Positions 1-8,365 of a DNA stretch of 64,000 bases are shown one piece after another. The translations under genes were made by a program, and so were the position numbers. This stretch comes from Streptomyces klenkii. GTDB lineage: Bacteria > Actinomycetota > Actinomycetes > Streptomycetales > Streptomycetaceae. Under the pieces are notes generated by a model. It did no database searches. It was not told where the DNA came from and saw only the letters and a program-made list of their open reading frames with translations. The first letter of the stretch is position 1, and each line of letters begins with the position of its first letter. The stretch is from positions 183,498 to 247,497 of the forward strand of contig NZ_RBAM01000011.1 of the NCBI RefSeq assembly GCF_003626645.1, written 5' to 3'.

Positions 1-275
1 TAAAGGCGAGTTGGATAATTCAACGTTGATTACAAGGAATCCTTGCTGGTCAATATCCCTGTAACATTAATTCCCCGCAATTGCCCCGAAACGGACGCCG
101 GGCGGGGTCGAACCTTCTCCACAGAGGCCCGTATGAGACGTGCCTCACACGAGATTCAGCCACTACTGAGGGTTTTCAACCAGCGACTGAAAGTGTTCGA
201 TCCATGTGCGTTCATGCTCAACTTGGGTAAGACTGCCGTCCGTTATCTGCAGCCACGAGCAAGGGAGTGTTCGGA

Positions 276-731
276 ATGCGGTACATCACTGGGGGCATCG
301 CGATGGGCGCCGCGCTCGCACTGGGCGGCGGCCTCCTGGCCGCCGGAACGACGACCGCGAGCGCCGCACCTGCACCTGTCCCCGCGGCACAGACGCAGAG
401 TCTGTACGCCGCCTCCGCCCTGGTCCTGACCGTCGGTCACGGAGCGAACTCCACCGAGGCCTCGGTCGACCGCGCGGTGACGCTGACCTGTTTCCCCAAG
501 GCGACCGGCTCGCACCCGGACTCGAAGGGCGCCTGCGCCGCGCTGAAGGCGGCCGACGGTGACTTCAAGAAGGCCACCACCATCAAGTCCGGCACGGCCT
601 GCACCAAGGAATGGAACCCCAGCGTCGTGACCGCCGACGGCGTCTGGGAGGGCCAGCGGGTCCGCTTCGAGCGCACCTTCGCGAACCCGTGCGAGGCGAA
701 GGCGGGCAAGGGCACGCTCTTCGAGTTCTGA
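276..731 (+). CDS. Subtilisin inhibitor-like (SSI family) secreted protease inhibitor
   Basis: Secreted inhibitor of serine proteases, 151 residues. An N-terminal signal peptide (about residues 1-31, hydrophobic core then an Ala-rich cleavage region) precedes a domain of about 115 residues typical of Streptomyces subtilisin inhibitors. The four Cys expected for the two SSI disulfides are present. The reactive loop reads C-T-K-E-W-N-P, placing Lys at P1 by analogy with the family (C-P-M-V-Y-D-P in classical SSI), so a trypsin-like target is likely. The C-terminal VTADGVWEGQRV and ERTF motifs are family hallmarks. I chose ATG 276 over GTG 267 because AAGGGAG (about 260-266) is correctly spaced only for 276. 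It faces a streptogrisin-like protease gene across a shared terminator, a plausible enzyme-inhibitor pair. Confidence 0.93.
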   Translation: MRYITGGIAMGAALALGGGLLAAGTTTASAAPAPVPAAQTQSLYAASALVLTVGHGANSTEASVDRAVTLTCFPKATGSHPDSKGACAALKAADGDFKKATTIKSGTACTKEWNPSVVTADGVWEGQRVRFERTFANPCEAKAGKGTLFEF

Positions 732-793
732 AACCCCCCGCGAACCGGCTGAACGACTGCACAACTGAACGCAGAGACCGGTTGAGCGTGGAA

Positions 794-830
794 CGGCCCC
801 CGGACACCGTGGAGGTGTGTCCGGGGGCCG
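794..830. terminator. Bidirectional terminator between inhibitor and protease genes
   Basis: A 14-bp perfect inverted repeat (794-807 and 817-830, arm CGGCCCCCGGACAC) lies in the gap between two convergent genes, so it can end transcripts from both sides. There is no strong T-run, as is common in Streptomyces. Confidence 0.75.
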
Positions 831-856
831 CGTCCTGCGCGCCCTCCGCTTCGGCC

Positions 857-1954
857 TTACGGGATGGTCGCGCCGTACGCATCGAGGATCTCCTGGACCG
901 GCTGGTAGTACGTCCTCGGCGCCGGGACCGGCATCGTGCAGCTCCCGGAGCCGCCGGACAGCACGCCCAGCGCCGTCGTCCCGGCGAAGAGGGGGCCGCC
1001 GCTGTCACCGGCCTCCGCGCAGGCGCTGGTCTCGATGAGCCCGGTGACCTGGCCCTCCTTGTAGTTGACCGTGGCGTTGAGGGCGGTGACCGTGCCGTTC
1101 TTCAGCCCCGTCGAGGAGCCGCTGCGGCTGATGGCCTGGCCGACGGTCGCGGCGCCGGCGCCGGTGATGGGCTTCAGGCCCGGGTTCACGGCGCTCGGGT
1201 GGTCGACGGCGCCGGTGGCGGGGTACGCGGCGATGGCGTAGTCCCGGCCGGGGAACGTGGCGGCCTCGGTCCTCGCGATCACCGGGCCGCCGTTCGAGGC
1301 GCGCCAGTCGGGCTCGGCCTTGCCGCAGTGCCCGGCCGTCACGAAGGCGTCGGGCTTGCCGGGCCGCTTCACGTTGAAGCCGAGCGAGCAGCGGTACTGC
1401 GAGCCCCAGATGCCGTCGCCGCCGGCGATGAACCGGGTGAGCTTCGTGGCGGACCTCTTGACCACGACCGCGCTGCCCAGCGAGCGGGCGGTGTCCTTGA
1501 TCCGCGCGAGGTCCGCCGCCGTGACCGTGGGGTCGGCGGTCAGGACCACCTTGTTGAGCCGCGGATCGGCCGCCCAGGCGGTGCCGGGGGTGGTGATGCG
1601 GGAGTCCAGCGTCGCGTGGGCGGAGTCGAGCTCGGCCTTCGAGTGCTCCACGACGCGGGGCGCGGCACCTGCCGCGCGGACGAGGCCGGCGGCGTCGCTG
1701 TCGGTGACGTCGACGACGAGCCGGCCGAGGGCGGAGTCGTAGTACGAACCCGCGACGGCGCCGCCCAGTGCGGCGACGAGCGTCCTGGCGAGGGAGGCGT
1801 CCGAAGCGTTCGAAGCGGCGGACGGTGCGCGGGCCGGAGCGGCGGGCGAGCCGGGCGAGGCGTCGGCCTGCTGGGGGCTGAGGGTCACCGCCGCGAGGGC
1901 GACGGCCGACGCGGCGGCGAGGGCGACGCGCGCGGGGATCCATCTACGCTTCAA
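857..1954 (-). CDS. Streptogrisin-like secreted serine protease (S1, alpha-lytic type)
   Basis: Secreted chymotrypsin-fold protease of the S1E/streptogrisin group, about 365 residues as a prepro-protein. From the TTG start the order is: signal peptide (residues about 1-32, Lys/Arg-rich start then an Ala/Val stretch), a propeptide of about 130 residues containing the alpha-lytic-protease prodomain pattern, then the mature protease. The catalytic triad is visible: His in TAGHCGKA, Asp in GRDYAIA, Ser in GDSGGPLF. I placed the start at TTG 1954 because GGAGG lies 7 bases upstream and the signal peptide then begins directly; the GTG at 1984 has no ribosome binding site. It likely acts outside the cell in protein degradation and may be held in check by the adjacent SSI-like inhibitor. 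The exact streptogrisin subtype is not determined. Confidence 0.92.
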   Translation of the reverse strand: MKRRWIPARVALAAASAVALAAVTLSPQQADASPGSPAAPARAPSAASNASDASLARTLVAALGGAVAGSYYDSALGRLVVDVTDSDAAGLVRAAGAAPRVVEHSKAELDSAHATLDSRITTPGTAWAADPRLNKVVLTADPTVTAADLARIKDTARSLGSAVVVKRSATKLTRFIAGGDGIWGSQYRCSLGFNVKRPGKPDAFVTAGHCGKAEPDWRASNGGPVIARTEAATFPGRDYAIAAYPATGAVDHPSAVNPGLKPITGAGAATVGQAISRSGSSTGLKNGTVTALNATVNYKEGQVTGLIETSACAEAGDSGGPLFAGTTALGVLSGGSGSCTMPVPAPRTYYQPVQEILDAYGATIP

Positions 1955-2438
1955 CTCGGCACCTCCGGTGGGGGGTTGGGCCACGGAGAGGCGACTCGCC
2001 GGGCCCGGAGGACATACGACACGGGCTCGCCGACGGCTTTACAGAGGGCGCGTCCATGCCAAGTTGGCTTGTTGAGTATCCCGGACCCGGGGAGGGCGCG
2101 CACAAGGCGGAATTCCTTTGGCGCGCGCGTTGCGAAGCGCGCCCCGCGCACACGCTACGCGCGGCCGCCCCACGGTTCACCCCACGGGGCTAGACCGTTG
2201 GTGTTACGGGGAGCGACGTTCCCTCGCGGGGCGCCGGAGCCCTCACTGCCGCAGCAACGGCGAGACGCCGAGCTCAACGCCACCTCATGTACCGGGGCAC
2301 CAGCCCTCTGCCCCCGCCGCAACGGCGAAACGCCCCCACGGCGCAGTCCGGCGGTGCCGGATCTGCCGGCACCGCCGGGGGTGCTCACCGTACGAGCAGG
2401 GCTCAAGGGCCGTGACCCGCCCGGTCAGGGCTCAGGGC
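1955..2438. other. Intergenic region with palindromic repeat
   Basis: This 484-base gap lies between the slipin-like gene's 3' end and the start of the streptogrisin-like gene; both are on the minus strand. No supported gene was seen. It holds the protease leader and, at 2314-2378, a copy of the dispersed palindromic repeat described separately. A weaker related stretch lies around 2248-2270. At 2428-2443 the unit CAGGGCT is iterated. Confidence 0.6.
2314..2378. repeat. Dispersed palindromic intergenic repeat, copy A
   Basis: Starts with the core CCGCCGCAACGGCGA (2314-2328). It ends in a perfect 13-bp hairpin (2348-2360 paired with 2366-2378, arm CCGGCGGTGCCGG). The whole stretch aligns base for base, with about seven mismatches over some 50 bases, with the copy at 11694-11744. 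The hairpin may also act as a terminator or mRNA-stability element. Confidence 0.65.
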
Positions 2439-3302
2439 TCAGGCCTCCGAGGGCGGAGGGAGCTCCTCCGGAGGAGGCGCCGGCGGCTTCTCCACCGCCG
2501 ATTTCTCCGCGCGCCGCGGCGGATCCGGCGGCACGAGCCCCTGCTGAGCCGACCGCTCCAGGAAGCGCAGGAGCTCCACCGGGAACGGCAGGACCAGCGT
2601 GGAGTTCTTCTCCGCCGCCACCGCCACCACCGTCTGGAGCAGCCGCAGCTGCAACGCCGACGGCTGGTCGGCCATCGTCGCCGCCGCCTCGGCCAGCTTC
2701 TTCGACGCCAGCAGCTCCGCGTCCGCGTTGATCACCCGCGCCCGCCGCTCGCGCTCCGCCTCGGCCTGCCGGGACATGGACCGCTTCATCGTCTCCGGCA
2801 GCGAGACGTCCTTGATCTCCACGCGGTCGATCTGCACGCCCCAGCCGATGGCGGGGCTGTCGAGCATGAGCTCCAGGCCCTGGTTCAGCTTCTCGCGGTT
2901 GGAGAGCAGGTCGTCGAGGTCGCTCTTGCCGATGATCGAGCGCAGGGACGTCTGGGCCATCTGCGACACCGCGAAGCGGTAGTCCTCCACGGCGATCACC
3001 GCTTCCGCGGGGTTCACGACCTTGAAGTAGACGACCGCGTCGACCCGTACGGTGACGTTGTCGCGGGTGATGCCCTCCTGGGCGGGGACGGGCATCGTGA
3101 CGATCTGCATGTTCACCTTGCGCAGCCGGTCGACGCCCGGAATGACCAGGGTGAACCCCGGCGGGCGGACTTCGGGCATGAGCCGCCCGAGCCGCAGCAC
3201 CACGCCGCGCTCGTACTGCTTGACCACGCGGGCCGCCGCCATGACGTAGACCGCCCCGGCGGACGCCACGCCCACGGCTGCCACCACCAGATCCTCGACC
3301 AT
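2439..3302 (-). CDS. Slipin/stomatin-like SPFH-domain membrane protein
   Basis: Membrane-anchored SPFH (band 7) protein of 287 residues. A single N-terminal hydrophobic segment (residues about 5-25) is followed by an SPFH domain beginning around the KQYERGVVLRLG motif. A helical region with QAEAERERRARVINADAE, typical of slipins, comes next, and the last 40 residues form a Pro/Glu-rich tail. Slipins organise membrane microdomains and often occur with NfeD-like partners or membrane proteases; no nfeD is present here. The ATG at 3302 has AGGGGG six bases upstream; an ATG seven codons earlier is possible. It lies between two streptogrisin-like protease genes in the same direction, but a functional link is only a guess. 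Confidence 0.9.
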   Translation of the reverse strand: MVEDLVVAAVGVASAGAVYVMAAARVVKQYERGVVLRLGRLMPEVRPPGFTLVIPGVDRLRKVNMQIVTMPVPAQEGITRDNVTVRVDAVVYFKVVNPAEAVIAVEDYRFAVSQMAQTSLRSIIGKSDLDDLLSNREKLNQGLELMLDSPAIGWGVQIDRVEIKDVSLPETMKRSMSRQAEAERERRARVINADAELLASKKLAEAAATMADQPSALQLRLLQTVVAVAAEKNSTLVLPFPVELLRFLERSAQQGLVPPDPPRRAEKSAVEKPPAPPPEELPPPSEA

Positions 3303-3403
3303 GGGAGGCCCCCTGCCGTACATCTCAGGTGTTATGTCCACGGTATGCCCGTATCGGGCACAGGGTCGAGTCCCCGGCAGGGGGCAGCCCGGGCGCGCCG
3401 TGC

Positions 3404-4330
3404 TCAGCCGATGGTCACGCCGTACGCCTTCAGGGCCGGTCCGACGGGCTGGAAGAACGTCGTCCCGCCGGAGGAGCAGTTCCCGCTGCCGCCGGAGGTG
3501 AGGCCGAGCGCGGTGGACCCGGCGAACAGGGCGCCGCCGCTGTCGCCGGGCTCGGCGCACACATTGGTCTTGATCAGACCGCGGACGACCTGGCCGTTGC
3601 CGTAGTTGACGGTGGCGTTGAGGCCGGTGACCTTGCCGCCGTGCACGCCGGTCGTGGAGCCGCTGCGCTGGACGGCCTGGCCGACGCTCGCGTTGCCCGC
3701 GGCGGTGATCTTCTGGGTGCGGCCGTTGTAGAGGTTGACCTCGCTGGGATGCGCGAGGGAGCCGTTGGTGTACTGCACGATGCCGTAGTCGTTGCCCGGG
3801 AAGCTGGTTCCGGTGGTGGGGCCGATGCTGGTGGTGTGCCCGGAGTTGGTGTAGTAGGCCGGCTTGCCCTCGGTGCAGTGGCCCGCGGTGAGGAAGTAGG
3901 CGGTGTTGCCCTTGCGCACGTTGAAGCCGAGGGAACAGCGCCAGCTCGGGGCGTAGATCGCGTCGCCGCCGCCGAGGTAGGGGCGGAGGACGCCGGCGGT
4001 CCGCTCGATGCGTATCGCGTCGGCGGCGGGGCCGGCCTGCTGCTTGATTCTGGCGAGGGCGGCGTCGGGGACGGTTGCGTCGGCGGTGACGACGAGGGTG
4101 CCGCTGTCCTGGTCGACGGCCCAGGCGGTGCCGGCGACGTCCGCGGACTGCACGGCGGTGGCGGCGGAGGCGAGCAGGGCCGCCGATCCGGCGGAGCCGG
4201 CTGATCCGGCGGCGGGCTCGGCGTGGGCGGCGGTGCCGAGGAGCGCCGCGGCGGCGGCGAGGGTGGAGGCGAGGGCGACGCGGGTCGCGGTGCGGGTGAG
4301 CCGGCGGGGGGTGGTGCGCTTGATCCTCAC
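3404..4330 (-). CDS. Streptogrisin A/B-like secreted serine protease
   Basis: Second secreted streptogrisin-type protease, 308 residues, close to the length of SGPA/SGPB precursors. It begins MRIKRTTPRR like known SprB precursors, then a signal peptide to about residue 37, a short propeptide of about 75 residues with IERT before the processing region, and the mature enzyme. Triad: His in TAGHCTEG, Asp in GNDYGIV, Ser in GDSGGALF. The Pro that normally follows GDSGG is Ala here, an uncommon change next to the active site. GTG 4330 is supported by GGGAGGA five bases upstream. It probably has its own promoter; the slipin gene lies downstream with a small hairpin (3344-3358) between them. Confidence 0.92.
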   Translation of the reverse strand: MRIKRTTPRRLTRTATRVALASTLAAAAALLGTAAHAEPAAGSAGSAGSAALLASAATAVQSADVAGTAWAVDQDSGTLVVTADATVPDAALARIKQQAGPAADAIRIERTAGVLRPYLGGGDAIYAPSWRCSLGFNVRKGNTAYFLTAGHCTEGKPAYYTNSGHTTSIGPTTGTSFPGNDYGIVQYTNGSLAHPSEVNLYNGRTQKITAAGNASVGQAVQRSGSTTGVHGGKVTGLNATVNYGNGQVVRGLIKTNVCAEPGDSGGALFAGSTALGLTSGGSGNCSSGGTTFFQPVGPALKAYGVTIG

Positions 4331-4558
4331 GTGGTTCCTCCCGAGTGGGGTCGGTAGGTGAGGCGCAGCCAGTACGTACGGGCACGCGGGATTCCGTTTT
4401 CGCCGTGCCCCTGACAAGTGCTTCTCGGGAGTATTCGGGCCGCGCAACACCCCCCGCAAGAGCCGCTTTCGGACGGGCCCGTCCCTCGCGGGGGATGCGG
4501 GCCCGGCCGCCGCAAGCGGGGCGCGGCCCACCCGGCGGCAGCCGGCCTCGCGCGGGGG

Positions 4559-5359
4559 CTACCCCCGCAAGACGTCCCGTTCGCCTGCCGGTACGGCGAG
4601 CGGGAGGGTGTTGCCCGGGGGTGGGAACGGGCAGATGAAGTGATCGGCGAAAGCGCACGGCGGGAGCAGGGCCCGGTTGAAGTCGAGCGTCACCCGGCCG
4701 TCGACACCCGGCGCCGGCGCGCGCAAGAAGCGGAAGCGGTAACTCGACTTCCCGCTCGTCGCGTCGGCGAACACCGCCCACAGCGTCCCGTCCACCTCCA
4801 GCGCGGCTTGCAGCGTGTGTTCGGCCCCGGCAACCGTGAACGCCAGCTCGCCGTCCAGGCCCAGCCCCCGCTCCCGCCCGTCCGCGTTCGCCACGCTCAC
4901 CCGCCGGCTGCTGCCGTACGGACGGAAGACGCCGTCCCGCACCCACTCCTCGTCGTGGTCGAAGACGTCGATCCCGGCGAACTCCCGGCGCCCGGCCGAG
5001 CCGGGGTCGAAGACGCGCACCGCCCACAGCCCCTCCCGCCGTATCACCACAAGCTTCCGCCCCCCGTACGAGACCCGGGCCCCGGCCGCGGGTCCCTTGT
5101 CGGGGCGGAGCCTGACCACGCCGTCCAGCGGCCGCCCGTCCAGGGTGAGTCCGTCGACGGCCGCGGCGGTCAGCCGTACCGCGTCCTCTTCCTCCGCCCA
5201 CTGCCCGGGAATGGCGGGAATTCGCCCCTCGGGGGCGTCGGCGAGCCAGTGCGTCCCCGTCAGGGCGAGGGGCCCGTACGGTGCCGAGACCGTCTCCGTG
5301 CGCTCTTCGCGCCACGCGTTCCACTGCTGTCGTGCGTCGCGCGCCGTGTCCGTGCTCAT
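4559..5359 (-). CDS. DUF1684 family protein
   Basis: Predicted cytoplasmic protein of 266 residues matching the DUF1684 family as I recall it. Conserved features include an N-terminal W-x-x-R-E helix, a central GG-R-L-V-V strand, a C-terminal F-N-R-A-L-L-P-P-C-A-F-A motif, and F-P-P-P-G-N close to the end. No catalytic function is established for the family and no signal peptide is present. The start ATG 5359 lies only 5 bases after the stop of the upstream monooxygenase gene and has AAAGG at a suitable distance, so it is the third gene of one operon. The context suggests a role in handling the product or substrate of the two flavin monooxygenases. Confidence 0.82.
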   Translation of the reverse strand: MSTDTARDARQQWNAWREERTETVSAPYGPLALTGTHWLADAPEGRIPAIPGQWAEEEDAVRLTAAAVDGLTLDGRPLDGVVRLRPDKGPAAGARVSYGGRKLVVIRREGLWAVRVFDPGSAGRREFAGIDVFDHDEEWVRDGVFRPYGSSRRVSVANADGRERGLGLDGELAFTVAGAEHTLQAALEVDGTLWAVFADATSGKSSYRFRFLRAPAPGVDGRVTLDFNRALLPPCAFADHFICPFPPPGNTLPLAVPAGERDVLRG

Positions 5360-5364
5360 GACCG

Positions 5365-6666
5365 TCAACCTTTCCATACGGGCAGCGGCAACCCGAGGTG
5401 CTCGCGGAGCGTCGCGCCCGCGTATTCCGTACGGAACGCGCCACGCTCCTGCAACAGCGGCACGACGCGGTCGGCGAACTCGTCCAGCCCGCCCGGGACG
5501 AGGTGCGGGACGAGGACGAAGCCGTCGGCGGCCCCGGCGGTGACGTACTCGTCCAGCTGTGCGGCGACCGACGCGGGGGCCCCGATGAAGGACTGCCGCC
5601 CGGTCACCTCGATCACGGTCTGCCGGAGGGACAGCCCCTTGGCCTCGGCCACGGCCCGCCACCGCGCGGCGACGGCAAGGGAGTCGGCGACGGCGGGATC
5701 CGGGTCGACGGTGGGCAGCGGCCCGTCGGGGTCGTGGCCGGACAGGTCCCGGCCCCACACCCGCTCCGCGGCGAACAGTGCCTTCTGCGGCGAGACCTGC
5801 TGCTTACGGATCTCGGCGGCGTTCTCCTGCGCCTCGGCGTCGGTGTCCCCGAGGACGAACGTCACGCCCTGCATGACCTTCAGCTCTTCGGGCCGCCGCC
5901 CGTACGCGGCGAGCCGCCCCTTGACGTCGGCGTAGAGGGCCTGTCCCGCTTCGAGAGACCCGTGCCCGGTGAGGATCACGTCGGCGGCGGAGGCCGCGAA
6001 CTCCCGTTCCTCGCCGGAGTCCCCGGCCTGGATGACAACCGGACGCCCTTGTGGGCCGCGGGCCACGTCGAACGTGCCGGAGACCGAGAAGTGGCGCCCG
6101 TGGTGGGCGAAGGGCCGCGGCACTCCCCCGGGCGTCCACGAGTCCCACAGTTCACGCGCGGTGGCGACGAACTCGCCGGCGCGCGCGTACGGGTCGGCCC
6201 GGTCGAGGCCGCCGCCGCGCCGGAAGTTCGCGCCGAGGAAAGCGTCATCGGAGGAGGTGACCACGTTCCAGGCCGCCCGCCCGCCGCTGAGGTGGTCCAG
6301 GGAGGCCAGCCGGCGGGCCAGTTCGTACGGCTCGTGGAACGCGGTGCCGACGGCGGCGGCCAGGCCTATCCGTTCGGTGACGGCGGCCAGGGCGCTGAGC
6401 ACGGTGACCGGCTCGGGGCGGCCGACGGCGTCCAGGTCGTGGATCCGGCCCTTGTGCTCGCGCGGTCGCGGCCCTTCGGAGAGGAGGAAGAAGTCGAAGA
6501 GGCCGCGTTCGGCGGTGGCGGCGAGGTGCCGGAAGGACGCGAAGTCGGTCCGGCTGCCGGCCCGGGGATCCGCCCACACCGTCGCGCTGCCGGCACCCGG
6601 GAAGCGCACGGCCAGGTGCATCCGCTTGCGCTGCGGCTGCCGCTGCCGCGCCCTGCCGGCGGTCAT
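5365..6666 (-). CDS. LLM-class flavin-dependent monooxygenase (NtaA/SnaA/DszA type)
   Basis: FMN-dependent two-component monooxygenase of the luciferase-like superfamily, 433 residues, a normal length for the NtaA/SnaA/DszA branch. A TIM-barrel N-terminal half carries AVRFPGAGSATVW, RGLFDFFLLSEG and SGGRAAWNVVTS motifs. The C-terminal part holds the GPQGRPVVIQAG segment and the EYVTAGAADGFVLVPH signature. Such enzymes need a separate flavin reductase, and none is encoded nearby. The ATG overlaps the stop of the preceding gene (ATGA at 6663-6666), so the two are translationally coupled. The substrate cannot be read from sequence; relatives oxidise nitrilotriacetate, EDTA, dibenzothiophene sulfone or pristinamycin II precursors. 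Confidence 0.9.
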   Translation of the reverse strand: MTAGRARQRQPQRKRMHLAVRFPGAGSATVWADPRAGSRTDFASFRHLAATAERGLFDFFLLSEGPRPREHKGRIHDLDAVGRPEPVTVLSALAAVTERIGLAAAVGTAFHEPYELARRLASLDHLSGGRAAWNVVTSSDDAFLGANFRRGGGLDRADPYARAGEFVATARELWDSWTPGGVPRPFAHHGRHFSVSGTFDVARGPQGRPVVIQAGDSGEEREFAASAADVILTGHGSLEAGQALYADVKGRLAAYGRRPEELKVMQGVTFVLGDTDAEAQENAAEIRKQQVSPQKALFAAERVWGRDLSGHDPDGPLPTVDPDPAVADSLAVAARWRAVAEAKGLSLRQTVIEVTGRQSFIGAPASVAAQLDEYVTAGAADGFVLVPHLVPGGLDEFADRVVPLLQERGAFRTEYAGATLREHLGLPLPVWKG

Positions 6667-7700
6667 GCGGTCCTCCCGGCGGTGGCGGCGGTGGCGTAGC
6701 GGTTGGCGGGGCGCGGCAGGCACAGGTGCTCGCGGAGCGTGCCGCCGGGATAGAAGGAGCGGAGCAGGCCCCGGTGCTGGAGGACGGGCACGGTCCCGTC
6801 GACCAGCAGCGCGAGGTCCCGGTCGGGGTCCCGGGGCCGGAAGTGGAAGCCGTCGACGACGCCGTCCGCCCACCAGGAGCCGGCCAGGTCGGCGAGGGCG
6901 ACGGCGTCGGCCGCCGCGTACAGCGCGACGGGCAGGGAGGCGAGGAAGACGACGCGGCCGGGGTCGCGGCCCAGCGCGCGCATCCGGGCGTGCAGGTCGT
7001 CGCGGGCGGCGCGGACCGCGCCGGGCGCGGGCGTGGGGCCGGTGCGGAGGTAGATGACGTCGGCGTGGCGGGCGGCGGCCTCGCGCGGCGGCAGGCGGGT
7101 GGCGTCGACGGCGGTCACCGGCCGGCCCTGCGGGGGCCGGGGCGCGGCGGAGGGTCCGCGGACGGACCAGCCGGGGCCCTCGAAGTCGACGCGGTGCAGC
7201 TTGTCGCGGTCGATGAAGCGGCCGGTGGCGGCGTCGCGGATCTCGGCGTCGTCCTCCCAGCTGTCCCAGAGCCGGGCGGCGACGTCGGCGACCGCGGCGG
7301 CCTCGCGCCACAGCGCGTCGGCGGGGGCCGGGGCGCGGCGGCCGAAGTGGCGGGCTTCGGCCTCGGTGGCGGACACCTCGGCGGTCCACCCGGCGCGGCC
7401 GTTGCTCACCTGGTCGAGGGTGGAGACGGCGTCGGCGACGTGGAACGGCTCGGTGTGGGTGGTGGTGACGGTGGGCACGAGGCCGATCCGCCGGGTGGCG
7501 GGGGCGACGCGGGCGAGGACGGCGAGGGCGTCGAGGCGGCTCTCGCCGCGCCGGGGCGGGCCGAGGGTGTCGCCGAGGGTGACGAAGTCCAGCCTGCCCC
7601 GTTCGGCGAGGCGCGCGGCGCGGACGTAGGACTCGGCGTCCCGGACGCCGGGGCGGTCGATGCTCACGGCCAGGTGCAGCGGCCGGATGGGTGCGGGCAT
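6663..7700 (-). CDS. LLM-class flavin-dependent oxidoreductase
   Basis: Second luciferase-like oxidoreductase, 345 residues, shorter and divergent from its downstream partner. The N-terminal LHLAVSIDRPGV, RGRLDFVTLGD and NGRAGWTAEVSA motifs match the flavin-binding barrel, and the PPQGRPVTAVDA and GVVDGFHFRPRD segments match the C-terminal half. I prefer ATG 7700, preceded by AGGGA, over ATG 7727, which has no ribosome binding site. It is the first gene of a three-gene operon behind a promoter with inverted repeats. The pairing of two dissimilar LLM enzymes suggests either sequential oxidations or a heteromeric enzyme, but this is inference. Confidence 0.87.
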   Translation of the reverse strand: MPAPIRPLHLAVSIDRPGVRDAESYVRAARLAERGRLDFVTLGDTLGPPRRGESRLDALAVLARVAPATRRIGLVPTVTTTHTEPFHVADAVSTLDQVSNGRAGWTAEVSATEAEARHFGRRAPAPADALWREAAAVADVAARLWDSWEDDAEIRDAATGRFIDRDKLHRVDFEGPGWSVRGPSAAPRPPQGRPVTAVDATRLPPREAAARHADVIYLRTGPTPAPGAVRAARDDLHARMRALGRDPGRVVFLASLPVALYAAADAVALADLAGSWWADGVVDGFHFRPRDPDRDLALLVDGTVPVLQHRGLLRSFYPGGTLREHLCLPRPANRYATAATAGRTA

Positions 7701-8365
7701 GGGCTTCCCTGAGGGTGTGGGGGCCATGGTGGCGCTGGGGCCCGGTGCGAGGCAGAGAAAGGAGAGAAGGGAGGGAGAGGAGAGGTGTGGCGGGACGCCG
7801 CGGGCACGCGAAAGGCTCCGTGGATACGGGATCGAACACGGGTGGCGCCTTCACGCCGGACACATCGAGCACATCGGATGCGGCGGCCGCTTCAGGGCGC
7901 GGCGCATCCGGCCGCGCCCCTCAGCACGGCCGAACTACGAGGCTATTCCGGTGCCTTGGCCAACTGTCAAGCTTGTCCACCGGCAGGTCCACATGATGGA
8001 CAAGCCGTCTCAGGACAGTTGACGGGGATACGGATGGCTGTTCCACTTGGCCCATGCACTCAGGGCAACGGCTCGTCACCCGGCACCACATCGACTTCGG
8101 TCGGGTGTGGTCCGCGTCGTGTACCGGCTTCCGCGCGCCCCTTCCGGGCGGCTCCTGTCAGGGCTGATCCCGGCCCCAGGACCCCGGATCCCGGCTACCC
8201 GGCCGGCCATCAGCCCCGCGGCCCCTTACGCGCCTTAACCCCTTAACCCCTTAACCCCTTCACGTCTTCACACCCTCACGCCTTCACATCAGCAGCACAC
8301 CAGCGCCGCGCACCCCTCCCCTCGCAGCACCCTCACCGCACCCTCGTACGCCACACGGCGCTCAC
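7701..8365. other. Intergenic region with promoter, inverted repeats and short tandem repeat
   Basis: 665 bases without a supported gene. It contains the monooxygenase operon leader of about 240 bases, the promoter/operator at 7940-8021, and three exact iterations of CTTAACCC at 8234-8257. A C- and T-rich stretch follows to 8365. No hairpin strong enough to be called a terminator was found for the neighbouring Cys-rich protein gene. Confidence 0.5.
7940..8021 (-). promoter_or_regulatory. Promoter with nested inverted repeats upstream of the monooxygenase operon
   Basis: On the minus strand, TTGACA (7970-7965) is followed 19 bases later by TAGCCT (7945-7940), a fair housekeeping promoter. Two inverted repeats surround the -35: an outer pair CAACTGTC (7961-7968) / GACAGTTG (8014-8021) and an inner pair CTTGTCCA (7972-7979) / TGGACAAG (7997-8004). 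The outer left arm overlaps the -35 hexamer, so a bound regulator would block or modulate the promoter. The regulator is unknown and none is encoded next to the operon. Confidence 0.6.

Noticed and set aside
2439..5444. Open frame of about 1,000 codons covering slipin and beyond
   Set aside because: Only the C-terminal 287 residues match a family; the rest is antisense or out-of-frame reading of a streptogrisin and a DUF1684 gene.
8234..8257. Telomere-like CTTAACCC repeats
   Set aside because: Only three units, in mid-chromosome next to core genes; Streptomyces telomeres are palindromic, not simple repeats.
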